Source of the DNA: Paracoccus sp. SCSIO 75233
GTDB lineage: Bacteria > Pseudomonadota > Alphaproteobacteria > Rhodobacterales > Rhodobacteraceae
DNA: 64,000 nucleotides
Assembly (NCBI RefSeq): GCF_027912675.1
Contig: NZ_CP115757.1
Span: forward strand, 2,873,501 to 2,937,500
Reading direction: 5' to 3'
In this document: piece after piece, positions 49,604 to 57,652 of the stretch
How positions within the stretch are numbered: position 1 is the first letter of the stretch
How the letters are laid out: every line of letters begins with the position of its first letter
Notes under the pieces: model-generated
Databases searched by the model: none
Told to the model about the DNA's origin: nothing
The model's input: the letters and a program-made list of their open reading frames with translations, nothing else
Program-made: the position numbers and the translations under genes

Positions 49604-50786
49604 GCTGCGCCGTAGCTTCCGAGGTTTCCGCCGCCACCTGCGCACGGGATTTCCGGCCCCGTTCGGTCGCGGATTTCAACTGGCCGCAGGCTGCCATGAT
49701 GTCCTCGCCACGCGGCGTCCGGATCGGGCTGGCGTAACCGGCCTTGTAGATGATGTCGGCAAACGCCTCGATCCGCTCCCAGCTTGACCGCTGATAGGGG
49801 GCACCGGGCCATTCGTTGAACGGGATCAGGTTGATCTTGGCCGGTATGCCACGGATCAGCTTGACGAGCCGGCGGGCGTCCTCGTCACTGTCGTTGACGC
49901 CGTCCAGCATGACATATTCGAAGGTGATCCGCTCCGAATTGCTGAGCCGGGGATAGTCCCGCAGCGCGTCCAGCAGCGTGGCGATGTTCCATTTCTTGTT
50001 GATCGGTACAAGCCTGTCGCGAACCTCGTCCGTGGTGGCGTGGAAGCTGATGGCAAGCTGGCAGCCGATCTCCTCGGCGGTCTTGGCGATCTCCGGGACC
50101 ACGCCAGAGGTCGACAGCGTGATCCGGCGGCGGCTCATCGACAGGCCTTCGCCATCCATGACGACCCGCATCGCATCGCGCACGGCGGCGAAATTATAAA
50201 GCGGCTCGCCCATGCCCATCAGCACGACATTGCTGACCAGCCGGGTTTCGTCCTTGGGTTTGCCTTGCTCCGGCCATTCGTCCAGATCGTCGCGCACCAG
50301 CATAAGCTGACCGACGATTTCACCCGGGGTCAGGTTGCGGACCAGCTTCTGCGTGCCCGTATGGCAGAATGAACAGGTCAGTGTGCAGCCAACCTGGGAC
50401 GACACGCAAAGTGTGCCGCGCCCCTCCTCGGGAATATAGACCGCCTCAACCTCATGGCCGCCAGCGATACGCAGCAGGTATTTCCGCGTCCCGTCTTCCG
50501 AGATTTGACGTGTCACCACCTCCGGCAGCGCAATCTCAAACTTCTCTGCGAGTGCGGCGCGGTAATCCTTCGCCAGATTGGTCATCACCGAGAAATCGCG
50601 CACGCCCCAGTAATAGATCCACTGCCAGATTTGACCGACGCGCATCTTTGCCTGCCGCTCCGGCGTGCCGGCGGCGATCAAGGCGTCGCGAAGCTGATCG
50701 CGGGTCAGCCCGACGATATTCATCCGCCCCGTATCAGGCAGCTTGCGCGGGATGGTCAACACGTCTTGCGTGATCGGTGCGGTCAT
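49596..50786 (-). CDS. rlmN: Dual-specificity RNA methyltransferase RlmN
   Basis: A 396-residue radical-SAM methyltransferase that adds a C2 methyl to A2503 of 23S rRNA and A37 of some tRNAs. The cluster motif [13 protein letters not shown] is central; the second essential Cys is near the C-terminus in [18 protein letters not shown] and [14 protein letters not shown] blocks ([13 protein letters not shown]) fit the family. The N-terminal accessory domain is normal. Confidence 0.95.
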   Translation of the reverse strand: MTAPITQDVLTIPRKLPDTGRMNIVGLTRDQLRDALIAAGTPERQAKMRVGQIWQWIYYWGVRDFSVMTNLAKDYRAALAEKFEIALPEVVTRQISEDGTRKYLLRIAGGHEVEAVYIPEEGRGTLCVSSQVGCTLTCSFCHTGTQKLVRNLTPGEIVGQLMLVRDDLDEWPEQGKPKDETRLVSNVVLMGMGEPLYNFAAVRDAMRVVMDGEGLSMSRRRITLSTSGVVPEIAKTAEEIGCQLAISFHATTDEVRDRLVPINKKWNIATLLDALRDYPRLSNSERITFEYVMLDGVNDSDEDARRLVKLIRGIPAKINLIPFNEWPGAPYQRSSWERIEAFADIIYKAGYASPIRTPRGEDIMAACGQLKSATERGRKSRAQVAAETSEATAQPI

Positions 50787-50850
50787 AACAGCAGATTCCC
50801 CTGGAAGGCCGCAGATGTAATGAAAAACGGCCCGCCATTCAAGGCAGGCG

Positions 50851-50872
50851 CTTCATCCTGGCTGAAATATCC
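50851..50872 (-). repeat. Dispersed 22-bp element, copy downstream of ialB
   Basis: On the minus strand this reads GGATATTTCAGCCAGGATGA and two more bases, differing from the clpP copy at 3 central positions. It is 41 bases past the ialB stop, beyond a hairpin, in the same orientation relative to its gene as the clpP copy. Confidence 0.6.
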
Positions 50873-50880
50873 CGCAGGGT

Positions 50881-50901
50881 CCGGGGGCGCGCAGCCCCCG
50901 G
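50881..50901 (-). terminator. GC-rich hairpin after the ialB-like gene
   Basis: A perfect 8-bp inverted repeat (CCGGGGGC, 5-base loop, GCCCCCGG) directly after the ialB stop. There is no T run; the ATATTT element follows. It is probably a termination or 3'-end structure. Confidence 0.65.
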
Positions 50902-50912
50902 TTCAGCAGATC

Positions 50913-51437
50913 TTACTGACACTCGGCCTTTGCGGCGTTTGTCGCAGCGGTGATGCCCGACAGGCTGAACGTGTCGACCGTCTGGGTTCCGCGCGACGAC
51001 ATGCCGGTGATGACTGCTTCGGCCCCGGCACGCAGAGCGGCGATCAGGCGGGCATCTTCGGCGGAAGACCCGGTCCAGGCGTTTTCGCCTTCGGTGAACA
51101 GATCGAACTCCTGCCCGCCCACATTCACATCGACGGTCGAGCCGGGACGGAACGGGTAGCCGCCGGTGAAGCTGACCTCACCCGCTGCGCCCGGACGATA
51201 GGCGACATAGAGGCGGATATCGCCGCGCTGCACCTCGACCCGCTGCCCGTCTTTGGTGTTCACGGTCGATTTCGGCGGGGAAACCGCCCAGCATTCGCGG
51301 GGATCGCTGCCCGCGAAAACCGTCCAGTCACCCTCGGTCGTGACGACATTGGTGGATTCCTGAGACTGTGCAGCACCGGCGAGACCCGCCGTGACTGCCA
51401 GAATGGCGGCAGCGCCGCGCAAAATATTCCTGGTCAT
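50913..51437 (-). CDS. IalB-like exported protein (invasion associated locus B family)
   Basis: A 174-residue exported protein. The signal peptide (ILRGAAAILAVTAGLAGAAQS) ends around residue 26; the remainder has the IalB-family pattern WTVFAGSDPRECWAVSPP, then YVAYRPG, TGGYPFRPGS and a C-terminal FSLSGITAATNAAKAEC. IalB proteins of Bartonella aid red-cell invasion, but the family is widespread in non-pathogens and its role there is unknown. It is divergent from the asparaginase gene. Confidence 0.85.
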   Translation of the reverse strand: MTRNILRGAAAILAVTAGLAGAAQSQESTNVVTTEGDWTVFAGSDPRECWAVSPPKSTVNTKDGQRVEVQRGDIRLYVAYRPGAAGEVSFTGGYPFRPGSTVDVNVGGQEFDLFTEGENAWTGSSAEDARLIAALRAGAEAVITGMSSRGTQTVDTFSLSGITAATNAAKAECQ

Positions 51438-51581
51438 GTTCTGCCTCCTGCCAAAGCTTTCTTGATGTGCCTGTGGCCTTCAATTCTCTTCGTTGACAAG
51501 ATAGCGCCAAATGATGGCGCGAAAAAACCCCAATTGGCAGAAAATCGCGCATTTGTCAGTTTAGAGAGAGGAGGCGAACAC

Positions 51582-52568
51582 ATGCCTGCGGAAGAAATGA
51601 TCGAACTCTGGCGCGGAGGGTTGCGTGAAGGGGTGCATCGCGGGCATGCCGTGATCCATGATGGACGCGATATAGTAGCCGCCTGGGGTGATCCGGCGGC
51701 GGTCATTTTTCCGCGCTCCTCCTGCAAAATGGTGCAGGCGCTGCCGCTTCTGGAATCCGGTGCAGCGGATGCCGCCGGTCTGACACCGGAACGGTTGGCG
51801 CTGTCCTGCGCATCGCATAATGGCGCGGCGCTGCATGTCGAAAAGGTCGGCACTTGGCTGCATGGGCTTGGGTTGGGCGACGACGATCTGCGCTGTGGAT
51901 GCCATAAGCCCTGGGACAAGGCAGAGGCGAAGCGGCTGACCTGTTCGGATCACGCGCCGAGCCAGATGCACAATAACTGCTCCGGCAAGCATGCCGGGTT
52001 TCTGACATGGACCCGCCACGCCAAGGCCGGGCCGGAATATGTCGAGGTCGATCACCCGTTGCAGCAAGCGATCCGGCAAGCGACGGCTGAGGTGACTGGT
52101 GAGGAACCGGCAGGTGTCGGGATCGACGGTTGTTCTGCGCCCAACTTCGCCTGTTCGATTACCGGGCTTGCGCGGAGCATGGCCGCCTTCGCGCAGCCAG
52201 CGAACAACGCCCGGGGCCGGGGCATGGGGCGGCTGGTTGAAGCGATGACCGCCCATCCGGAGCTCGTCGCCGGGGAAGGGCGCGCTTGTACCGAGTTGAT
52301 GCGGGCCATGAATGGCAGGGTGGCGGTCAAGACCGGCGCGGAGGCCGTGTTCATCGCAATCATCCCGGAAAAGAAACTCGGCGTCGCCGTCAAGATCGAG
52401 GATGGCGGCACCCGTGCCTCCGAGGCGGCGATTACGGCGCTTCTGGTTCATCTGGGTGTGCTTGATGAAAACCATCCGGTCGTCGGCAGGCTGTTGACCG
52501 ATCCGATGAAGAACTGGCGGGGACTGGAGGTCGGCGGGTTGCGGCTGTCGCCCGGTTTTCCGGTGTGA
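51582..52568 (+). CDS. L-asparaginase, class 3 (Rhizobium ReAV-like)
   Basis: A 328-residue asparaginase of the PF06089 type, unrelated in fold to E. coli AnsA/AnsB, hydrolysing asparagine to aspartate and ammonia. The SxxK nucleophile motif is Ser46-Lys49 (SSCKMVQ); a second catalytic-type Ser is Ser78 (CASHNG); the expected zinc ligands are Cys133, Lys136 (NNCSGK) and Cys184 (DGCSAP). A strong AGGAGG ribosome site at 51569 fixes the ATG at 51582; the open frame continues far upstream but across unrelated DNA. It has no operon partner. Confidence 0.9.
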   Translation: MPAEEMIELWRGGLREGVHRGHAVIHDGRDIVAAWGDPAAVIFPRSSCKMVQALPLLESGAADAAGLTPERLALSCASHNGAALHVEKVGTWLHGLGLGDDDLRCGCHKPWDKAEAKRLTCSDHAPSQMHNNCSGKHAGFLTWTRHAKAGPEYVEVDHPLQQAIRQATAEVTGEEPAGVGIDGCSAPNFACSITGLARSMAAFAQPANNARGRGMGRLVEAMTAHPELVAGEGRACTELMRAMNGRVAVKTGAEAVFIAIIPEKKLGVAVKIEDGGTRASEAAITALLVHLGVLDENHPVVGRLLTDPMKNWRGLEVGGLRLSPGFPV

Positions 52569-52623
52569 CGGGAAGGTCGCCTGCGCCAGATAGCCACATC
52601 GCTGGCGCGGGCGAGCCGTAAGA

Positions 52624-52653
52624 AAAACCCGCTGCGAGGACGCAGCGGGTTTT
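52624..52653. terminator. Bidirectional terminator between the asparaginase gene and rpmJ
   Basis: A perfect 13-bp stem (AAAACCCGCTGCG, loop AGGA, CGCAGCGGGTTTT). The A-run on one arm and T-run on the other let it work on both strands, ending the plus-strand asparaginase and the minus-strand rpmJ transcripts. Confidence 0.92.
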
Positions 52654-52681
52654 GAATTTTCCAGCCCTGAAGGGCGTCGCC

Positions 52682-52807
52682 TCAGCCCTGACGGGCTTTG
52701 AAACGACGATTGGTCTTGTTGATCACATAGATCCGGCCCTTACGGCGCACCACCTGGCAATCGCGGTGGCGGCTCTTGAGCGAGCGGAGCGAGTTGCGAA
52801 CCTTCAT
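52682..52807 (-). CDS. rpmJ: 50S ribosomal protein L36 (bL36), Cys-poor type
   Basis: A 41-residue protein reading [20 protein letters not shown], then [21 protein letters not shown]. This is the bL36 large-subunit protein. It keeps only one Cys, so it is the zinc-free (YkgO-like) paralogue type, which in many alphaproteobacteria is the only bL36. A GA-rich ribosome site precedes the ATG. The gene is alone between two terminators. Confidence 0.95.
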   Translation of the reverse strand: MKVRNSLRSLKSRHRDCQVVRRKGRIYVINKTNRRFKARQG

Positions 52808-52857
52808 CGGTCTTCTCCTCATCGCGGCGCTCAGCCAAGCGCCTTGAAACTGAAATA

Positions 52858-52878
52858 CCCCCGGCCCAAGTCCGGGGG
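52858..52878 (-). terminator. Terminator hairpin after tRNA-Val
   Basis: A perfect 7-bp stem (CCCCCGG and CCGGGGG) with a 7-base loop, 9 bases past the tRNA 3' end on the minus strand. It is followed by TATTTCAG, similar to the start of the 22-bp dispersed element. Confidence 0.7.
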
Positions 52879-52886
52879 CGCGAAAA

Positions 52887-52961
52887 TGGTGGGCGGTACT
52901 GGGATCGAACCAGTGGCCACTACGATGTCAACGTAGTGCTCTACCGCTGAGCTAACCGCCC
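52887..52961 (-). tRNA. tRNA-Val (anticodon GAC)
   Basis: A complete cloverleaf on the minus strand: 7-bp acceptor stem GGGCGGT/ACCGCCC, D arm with GCTC/GAGC, anticodon stem CTACG/CGTAG with loop TTGACAT (anticodon GAC), T arm ACTGG-TTCGATC-CCAGT and discriminator A. The 3' CCA is encoded in the DNA. Confidence 0.97.
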
Positions 52962-53089
52962 CTTCCCGTGCGATTCGGCCAATATGGCGCGGCACCGCGT
53001 CGGTTCGGGGGTCTATATAGGCAGTCTCTCAGGGTTTCAAGACAGTTGGCGACAGAAAACGACGCAGATATAAATGGGATCGAGACCAC

Positions 53090-54013
53090 ATGGCGGTAGC
53101 CGGATTGCACAGCGATTCCGGCGGCAGGGAGCACGAAGAGATGCGGGAAACGCCGGGTGATATATACAGCCATGTTCTGAGCCGTCCGCGTAAGTGGGAA
53201 AGCGGCGTGATCGTGTGCTCGCCGCATTCGGGACGTGACTTTCCAGCGTGGTTTCTGGAGGAAACATGCCTTGATGTGACGGCGCTTCGGTCTTCGGAAG
53301 ATGCGTTTATGGACCGGCTGATCGAACCGGCGCTTGCAGCGGGGGCGGCGACCCTGGTTGCGCGGATACCGCGGAGTATTGTCGATCTGAACCGAAGCGC
53401 CTCCGACCTCGATCCCGGCGCGGTTCGGTGCCGGGTCACGCGCCCGGCCACGCCACGGGCGCTTGCCGGGCTTGGGGTGATTCCCCGCGTGGTTTCAGCC
53501 GCGCGACCCATACGCCAGCGGCCGATTGCGATGGCGGAGGCGAAGCGGCGGATCGAGACCTATTGGCGGCCCTATCACAAGGCGCTGCGCGGGCTGGTGG
53601 ATGAGGCTGTTGCGCGGTTCGGCTGGGCGATCGTCATCGATATGCACTCCATGCCGCATGAGGCGATTTCGCATCTGCTGCCGCCCCGGCCTGACATTGT
53701 GATCGGCGACCGGCATGGGATCAGCTGCGGTATGGTTCTGCGAGAGCGGGTTTGCGCGGCATTCCGGCGCGCGGGCTTCAATTTGCGACTGAATGTGCCA
53801 TTCTCCGGCGCGTATGTCGCGAATGCCTATGGTCGGCCGACGCAGGGGGTGCATGTCCTGCAGGTCGAAATCGACCGTTCGCTTTATCTGGATCAGGCGG
53901 AAATGAAACCCTCCGCCGGCTATCCACGGCTCGCGGGGCAACTGGCTGATGTGTTGGGCGAAGTTGCGCATCTGAGCCCCGATGCCCCCGCAATCCGGCA
54001 CGCGGCAGAGTGA
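53090..54013 (+). CDS. N-formylglutamate amidohydrolase family protein
   Basis: A protein of 290-307 residues of the FGase (PF05013) family, zinc amidohydrolases that release formate from N-formylglutamate in the last step of one histidine-degradation route. The conserved metal-site region CSPHSGRDFP and the active-site VIDMHSMPHEA are present; DIVIGDRHG and NVPFSGAYVANAYGRP are further blocks. No hut genes lie near, so the substrate is uncertain. The ATG at 53141 (MRETPG) is an alternative to that at 53090. Its stop overlaps the Nudix gene start. Confidence 0.85.
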   Translation: MAVAGLHSDSGGREHEEMRETPGDIYSHVLSRPRKWESGVIVCSPHSGRDFPAWFLEETCLDVTALRSSEDAFMDRLIEPALAAGAATLVARIPRSIVDLNRSASDLDPGAVRCRVTRPATPRALAGLGVIPRVVSAARPIRQRPIAMAEAKRRIETYWRPYHKALRGLVDEAVARFGWAIVIDMHSMPHEAISHLLPPRPDIVIGDRHGISCGMVLRERVCAAFRRAGFNLRLNVPFSGAYVANAYGRPTQGVHVLQVEIDRSLYLDQAEMKPSAGYPRLAGQLADVLGEVAHLSPDAPAIRHAAE

Positions 54014-54477
54014 GCGTTGATCCTGTCAGGCCGGTTCCATGGCGTGATGGGATGGTGTTCCATGCGGCGAATCTTGTGCTGACCTGCGGGTCTAACCTTC
54101 TGACGCTGCAACGTGACGATGTCGACCATATCCCGTTTCCCGGGCTTTGGGATCTGCCCGGGGGCGGACGGGAGAACGGTGAAACCGCGACCGAATGCGC
54201 CCTGCGGGAGCTGTGGGAAGAATTCGGCCTTCACCTGCCACCGGATCGTCTGGAGACCGTGACGGCGTTCCGAAGCGCCACCGTTCCCGGGGGCGTGTCC
54301 ATTGTCTTCACGGGTCAGCTTGGCCGCGACGATGTGAAGGCGATCCGTTTCGGTGACGAGGGGCAGGGATGGGCGCTGATGCCGGTTCGCAGATATATTT
54401 TTCATCCGCAGGCCGTCCCGCATTTTCGCGGCCGCGTCGCGCATTGCCTTTCTGTGGCTGGATTAGAGCATTTGTAA
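54010..54477 (+). CDS. Nudix hydrolase
   Basis: A 155-residue Nudix-fold hydrolase. The Nudix box is visible as GGRENGETATECALRELWEE plus FGL, matching GX5EX7REUXEEXGU. Such enzymes cleave nucleoside diphosphates linked to another group; the substrate cannot be read from sequence. The GTG start at 54010 overlaps the amidohydrolase stop, so the two are translationally coupled. Confidence 0.9.
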   Translation: MSVDPVRPVPWRDGMVFHAANLVLTCGSNLLTLQRDDVDHIPFPGLWDLPGGGRENGETATECALRELWEEFGLHLPPDRLETVTAFRSATVPGGVSIVFTGQLGRDDVKAIRFGDEGQGWALMPVRRYIFHPQAVPHFRGRVAHCLSVAGLEHL

Positions 54478-54698
54478 AGTTGCTGCGGTCGAGGGTGGCT
54501 TTGCACACATAAGCTGGTGCTTACGGCTTCACGACGGTGTACCAGTCGCGCTGATCGTGATGGCGGTGATAGTGCTTATATTCCGACCATCTGCCGCGTC
54601 GGCGTCAATCGTTCAAAGCGCTGCCCGCTTCAACTGCTTCTATGCCGTTCCGGCAGCCCCGCCTGATTGATTTCCCTGCTGGTTGTCATTGCAACAAA

Positions 54699-54721
54699 AC
54701 AACTGACGTGGGGTAAGTTGT
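54699..54721. promoter_or_regulatory. Inverted repeat ACAACT-N11-AGTTGT (upstream copy)
   Basis: A perfect 6-bp inverted repeat with an 11-base spacer, 150 bp upstream of the GntR gene. It has the same half-sites as the copy at 54830-54855, so the pair may be two operators of one regulator. Confidence 0.5.
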
Positions 54722-54829
54722 CGCCTCCACGATCTGATAGTGACCTCGCGTCATGCCTTGGCCCCATAACTTCACTCAACTGAAGTTCAAATTTTAATTT
54801 ATCGCTGTACAAAAATAACTTTATCGTAA

Positions 54830-54855
54830 ATACAACTGGTTACGTTAAGTTGTAT
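54830..54855. promoter_or_regulatory. Inverted repeat ATACAACT-N10-AGTTGTAT (promoter-proximal copy)
   Basis: A perfect 8-bp inverted repeat with a 10-base spacer, ending 15 bp before the GntR ATG. Its position suits autoregulation. The spacing places the half-sites about two helical turns apart. Confidence 0.6.
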
Positions 54856-54870
54856 CTTTCCGGTGAGTTT

Positions 54871-55572
54871 ATGATTCCACGACGTAGTTTGGCTGATGTA
54901 GTGTTCGAGCGCCTTGAGGCTTCCATTAAGTCCGGTGCCTATTGTGAGGATGAGCGACTTCCGACGGAGCATGATCTGGCGACGGAATTTGAAGTGTCGC
55001 GACCCGTGGTGCGAGAGGCGCTGCGTCGTTTGCGTGAAAAAGGGCTGATCTATTCGCGTCAGGGTGCAGGCAGCTTCGTCAGGTCGTCCGGTATCCGCAA
55101 TCCGCTGGGCTTCAGCCCGCTCGAAAACATTGCCGATCTGATGACGTTCTATGAATTCCGTCTGGCGGTAGAGCCTGCGGCTGCCGCGCTGGCGGCAGAA
55201 CGGCACGATGCGCGGATGCTTGAGCCGGTGGCGTCCGCTTTTTCCATGATGAAGGACGCCGCCAACCGGCAGATTCACCGTGAAGACGCGGATTCGCAAT
55301 TTCACCTCGCCATCGCTGCTGCGGGCGATAACGGGTATTTCGCCACGACAATGGCGGCGCTGAAGGAGCATATCGCGGCAGGAATCCGGTTTCATGCCAT
55401 TTCGTTGAAGCGAAACCCCGACGGGCTTCTGCAAACACTTGCCGAGCATGAAGAGGTTTATGAGGCGATCAGGAACGGTGATCCGGCGACGGCGCGGAAG
55501 GCGATGCAGTCCCATCTTCTTGCGTCGCGCAACCGCCTGTTTGAGCGGCGCAGATCGGGCGTGGCGGTCTGA
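54871..55572 (+). CDS. GntR family transcriptional regulator, FCD (FadR) subfamily
   Basis: A 233-residue regulator. The winged helix-turn-helix is at ~1-75 (LPTEHDLATEFEVSRPVVREALRRL) and the FCD ligand-binding domain at ~85-225, with the metal-binding region DADSQFHLAIAAAGDN and a His near the C-terminus (HEEVYEAI). FCD regulators usually sense organic acids or sugar acids. I use the ATG at 54871; a TTG at 54850 would lie in the inverted repeat. It is convergent with the IclR gene and could control the TRAP genes. Confidence 0.9.
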   Translation: MIPRRSLADVVFERLEASIKSGAYCEDERLPTEHDLATEFEVSRPVVREALRRLREKGLIYSRQGAGSFVRSSGIRNPLGFSPLENIADLMTFYEFRLAVEPAAAALAAERHDARMLEPVASAFSMMKDAANRQIHREDADSQFHLAIAAAGDNGYFATTMAALKEHIAAGIRFHAISLKRNPDGLLQTLAEHEEVYEAIRNGDPATARKAMQSHLLASRNRLFERRRSGVAV

Positions 55573-55581
55573 CGACTGCGG

Positions 55582-56256
55582 CTACCAGATTTCGGAAATC
55601 GCCTTCGCGCAGGCCATGACATGCGCGGGCGCATCCGCTGGGAATTCATGAAGTGCGACGATGGAGACGGCGGCTTCCGCAGGCTGTGCGGCGGGATCGG
55701 GCGGCATGATGGGTGCTGCGATTCCGACCGCGCCCGGCTGCAACTCACCCCGCGTCATGGCGTAGCCCTGTTCCCGTGCGCGCTTGACGGCGGGCAAATC
55801 ACCATCGGCTGCGGGCCGGGCGGACAGAATTGCGTGCCCGGAGGCCCCGTGAATGAGCGGATGTTTGAAACCCAGCCGATAAGAAACCCGCAAGAACCCG
55901 TCGCCGCCCTCTTGCACCAAAGCGACGACAGCATTCGGGCCATCGGCGAGCACAAGACAGGACGTCGTCCGCGTCGCCGCTGATAAGGTGGCGAGATGCG
56001 GGGCGGCGGCGCTCAACCTGTGCTTCTCCACATGCGCGGCGAGCGGGATCAGCCCGGCACCGAGAACGGCGCGACCGTCAGGCAGGCGTCGTGCCAGGCC
56101 ATGCGCCTCAAGGGTCGCGATCAGCCGATAAGCAATGGCTTTGTGGACAGAGAGACGATCTGCGAGTTCGCCCGGCCTGAGCCCCTCCGGCGTTTCCGAA
56201 AGCAGGCCCAGCACAGCCAGCCCCCGATCCAGAGTTTGAAGAGTCGCAGCAACCAT
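55582..56256 (-). CDS. IclR family transcriptional regulator
   Basis: A 224-residue regulator. The N-terminal helix-turn-helix (GELADRLSVHKAIAYRLIATLEAHGL) and the C-terminal effector domain (VRVSYRLG-like RVSYRLGFKHPLIHGASGHAIL) fit the IclR family, which responds to small aromatic or organic acid effectors. It is divergent from dctP across a 316-bp gap, so it is a likely local regulator of the TRAP transporter. Confidence 0.9.
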   Translation of the reverse strand: MVAATLQTLDRGLAVLGLLSETPEGLRPGELADRLSVHKAIAYRLIATLEAHGLARRLPDGRAVLGAGLIPLAAHVEKHRLSAAAPHLATLSAATRTTSCLVLADGPNAVVALVQEGGDGFLRVSYRLGFKHPLIHGASGHAILSARPAADGDLPAVKRAREQGYAMTRGELQPGAVGIAAPIMPPDPAAQPAEAAVSIVALHEFPADAPAHVMACAKAISEIW

Positions 56257-56572
56257 TTGAACTTTCTAGATTATTCTGTTGACAGAAAGATGTGGCAGAT
56301 ATATCGATATTAGTAACAAAAAGTGCATTAAACGACAACTAGTATCGGAGGGTAACGAGTAGACGCAGCTGATGGCGGTTCTGGAAAATCTGATACCCCA
56401 TCTGTTTTAAGCTTTCCGGCCGCGTCCCGCCGGAGCTTCATCTGGAAAAATCTATGGCTGCCATGCGAATGAGGCGCATCTCGGCCGATGTATAACCTGT
56501 GCCTGCGCATGGATCTGGCCGGCGGAGATACGGTCGCGGATTGCGCGGGATCCCGAGGGAGGAAGCACAAAA
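56257..56572. promoter_or_regulatory. Divergent regulatory region between the IclR gene and dctP
   Basis: A 316-bp gap with no gene. Near the IclR gene, TTCTGTTGACAGAA (56274-56287) is a 6-bp inverted repeat with a 2-base spacer, and ATATCGATAT (56301-56310) is a perfect palindrome; both are operator candidates. A direct repeat TCTGGAAAATCT / TCTGGAAAAATCT occurs at 56380 and 56441. A GGGAGGAAG ribosome site stands just before dctP. Confidence 0.5.
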
Positions 56573-57595
56573 ATGAAAACCATCTTAACCGCCAGTGCGC
56601 TGGCGCTGATCGCGGCTGCGCCGGTCATGGCCGAAACGAAGCTGACGCTCAGCCACTATCTGCCAGCAGTTCACGGTATTCATACCGATTTCATCGAGCC
56701 GTGGACGAGGCAGGTATCCGCCTGCACCGATGGCGAAGTCACCTTTGATATTTACCCGGGCGGCACGCAGAAGGGCAATGTCGCAAAGCAGCAGGAGCAG
56801 GTTCTGGCTGGCGTCGTTGACATCGCGCACGGGCTGTCGGGGATCCCGCGCGGACGGTTCAACCGAACGTCGCTGGTCGAGATGCCCTTCCTGACGCGCG
56901 ATGCGGGCGCTGCGACGCATGCGCTGTGGTCGCTGTATAAGGAAGGTGAGCTTGGCAATGAATATGACGGGCTGAAGGTGCTTGCGCTGCATGCGCATAA
57001 TGGCGGGTTGCTGCACACGAACGGCGTTCATGTCGAAACGATGGAGGATATGAAGGGGTTGCGGATCCGCACGCCTTCCCCGCCCGTGTCCGAAATGCTG
57101 ACCTTCCTGGGGGCGACGCCGCAGGGTCTGCCGCCGGGCGAGGTTTACGAAAACCTTCAGCGCAACGTGATCGACGGGACCGTGTTCCCCTGGGATCCGA
57201 TCAAGAGCTTCGGTCTCAACGACGTGTTGACCGACCATCTCGATATGGGTGCCTACACGGTGTCGTTCTTCTTCGTCATGAATCAGAAGAAATACGACAG
57301 CCTACCGGAGAAGGTCCGCTCCTGCATCGATCAGGCGTCGGGCGACAACCTCGTCGGTAACTTCGCCGATTGGTGGGACAGCTGGGACGCTGCGGGGCGC
57401 GAAGAGGCTGAGGCGGCAGGGCACAGAATCACGGCGCTTTCAGATGACGAACGTGATCGCTGGCGTGACGCCGTACAGCCGATGATCGACGAATATCTTC
57501 AGACGATGCAATCCGATGGGGTGGAGGACGCGCCGGAACTGTACCGGAAGTTTCAGGACAAGGTTGCCGAGTTCGAAGCTTCGCAGCAGCAGTAA
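56573..57595 (+). CDS. dctP: TRAP transporter substrate-binding protein (DctP family)
   Basis: A 340-residue periplasmic solute receptor. A signal peptide ends at residue ~20 (AAAPVMAE); the family's KLTLSHYLPAVHG start, MKGLRIRTPSPPVSEMLTFLGATPQGLP (56 residues on from LLHTNGVHV) and the conserved Arg in GLRIR that pairs with a substrate carboxylate are present. It feeds DctQM. The substrate is probably a carboxylate or sulfonate but cannot be named; no catabolic genes are adjacent. Confidence 0.92.
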   Translation: MKTILTASALALIAAAPVMAETKLTLSHYLPAVHGIHTDFIEPWTRQVSACTDGEVTFDIYPGGTQKGNVAKQQEQVLAGVVDIAHGLSGIPRGRFNRTSLVEMPFLTRDAGAATHALWSLYKEGELGNEYDGLKVLALHAHNGGLLHTNGVHVETMEDMKGLRIRTPSPPVSEMLTFLGATPQGLPPGEVYENLQRNVIDGTVFPWDPIKSFGLNDVLTDHLDMGAYTVSFFFVMNQKKYDSLPEKVRSCIDQASGDNLVGNFADWWDSWDAAGREEAEAAGHRITALSDDERDRWRDAVQPMIDEYLQTMQSDGVEDAPELYRKFQDKVAEFEASQQQ

Positions 57596-57601
57596 TACCA
57601 C

Positions 57602-57630
57602 CATCGGCGCGACGCGAGGTCGCGCCGATG
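57602..57630 (+). terminator. Intergenic hairpin between dctP and dctQ
   Basis: A perfect 12-bp stem (CATCGGCGCGAC and GTCGCGCCGATG) with a 5-base loop, 7 bp past dctP. It has no T run, so it more likely lowers read-through or protects the dctP mRNA end, giving more binding protein than membrane subunits, than fully terminates. Confidence 0.7.
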
Positions 57631-57652
57631 TGACAGCTTTCAAGGAAAATAA

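Larger units (their letters stand above)
54478..54870. other. Non-coding gap with two inverted repeats upstream of the GntR gene
   Basis: A 393-bp gap. The right part (~54760-54870) is AT-rich and contains the GntR promoter with inverted repeats entered separately. In the left part a 28-codon open frame on the minus strand (54521-54604) reads an odd His/Tyr-rich peptide with YKHYHRHHDQRDWY; it has no start codon and may be the remnant of a gene. Nothing else is recognised. Confidence 0.4.

Noticed and set aside
50454..51581. Upstream extension of the asparaginase frame to a 704-residue protein
   Set aside because: The extension runs antisense to rlmN and ialB; the strong AGGAGG site and the conserved family start both point to 51582.
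52652..52936. Small open frame over rpmJ and the tRNA reading [13 protein letters not shown]
   Set aside because: It is the common false reading across a tRNA gene on the other strand.
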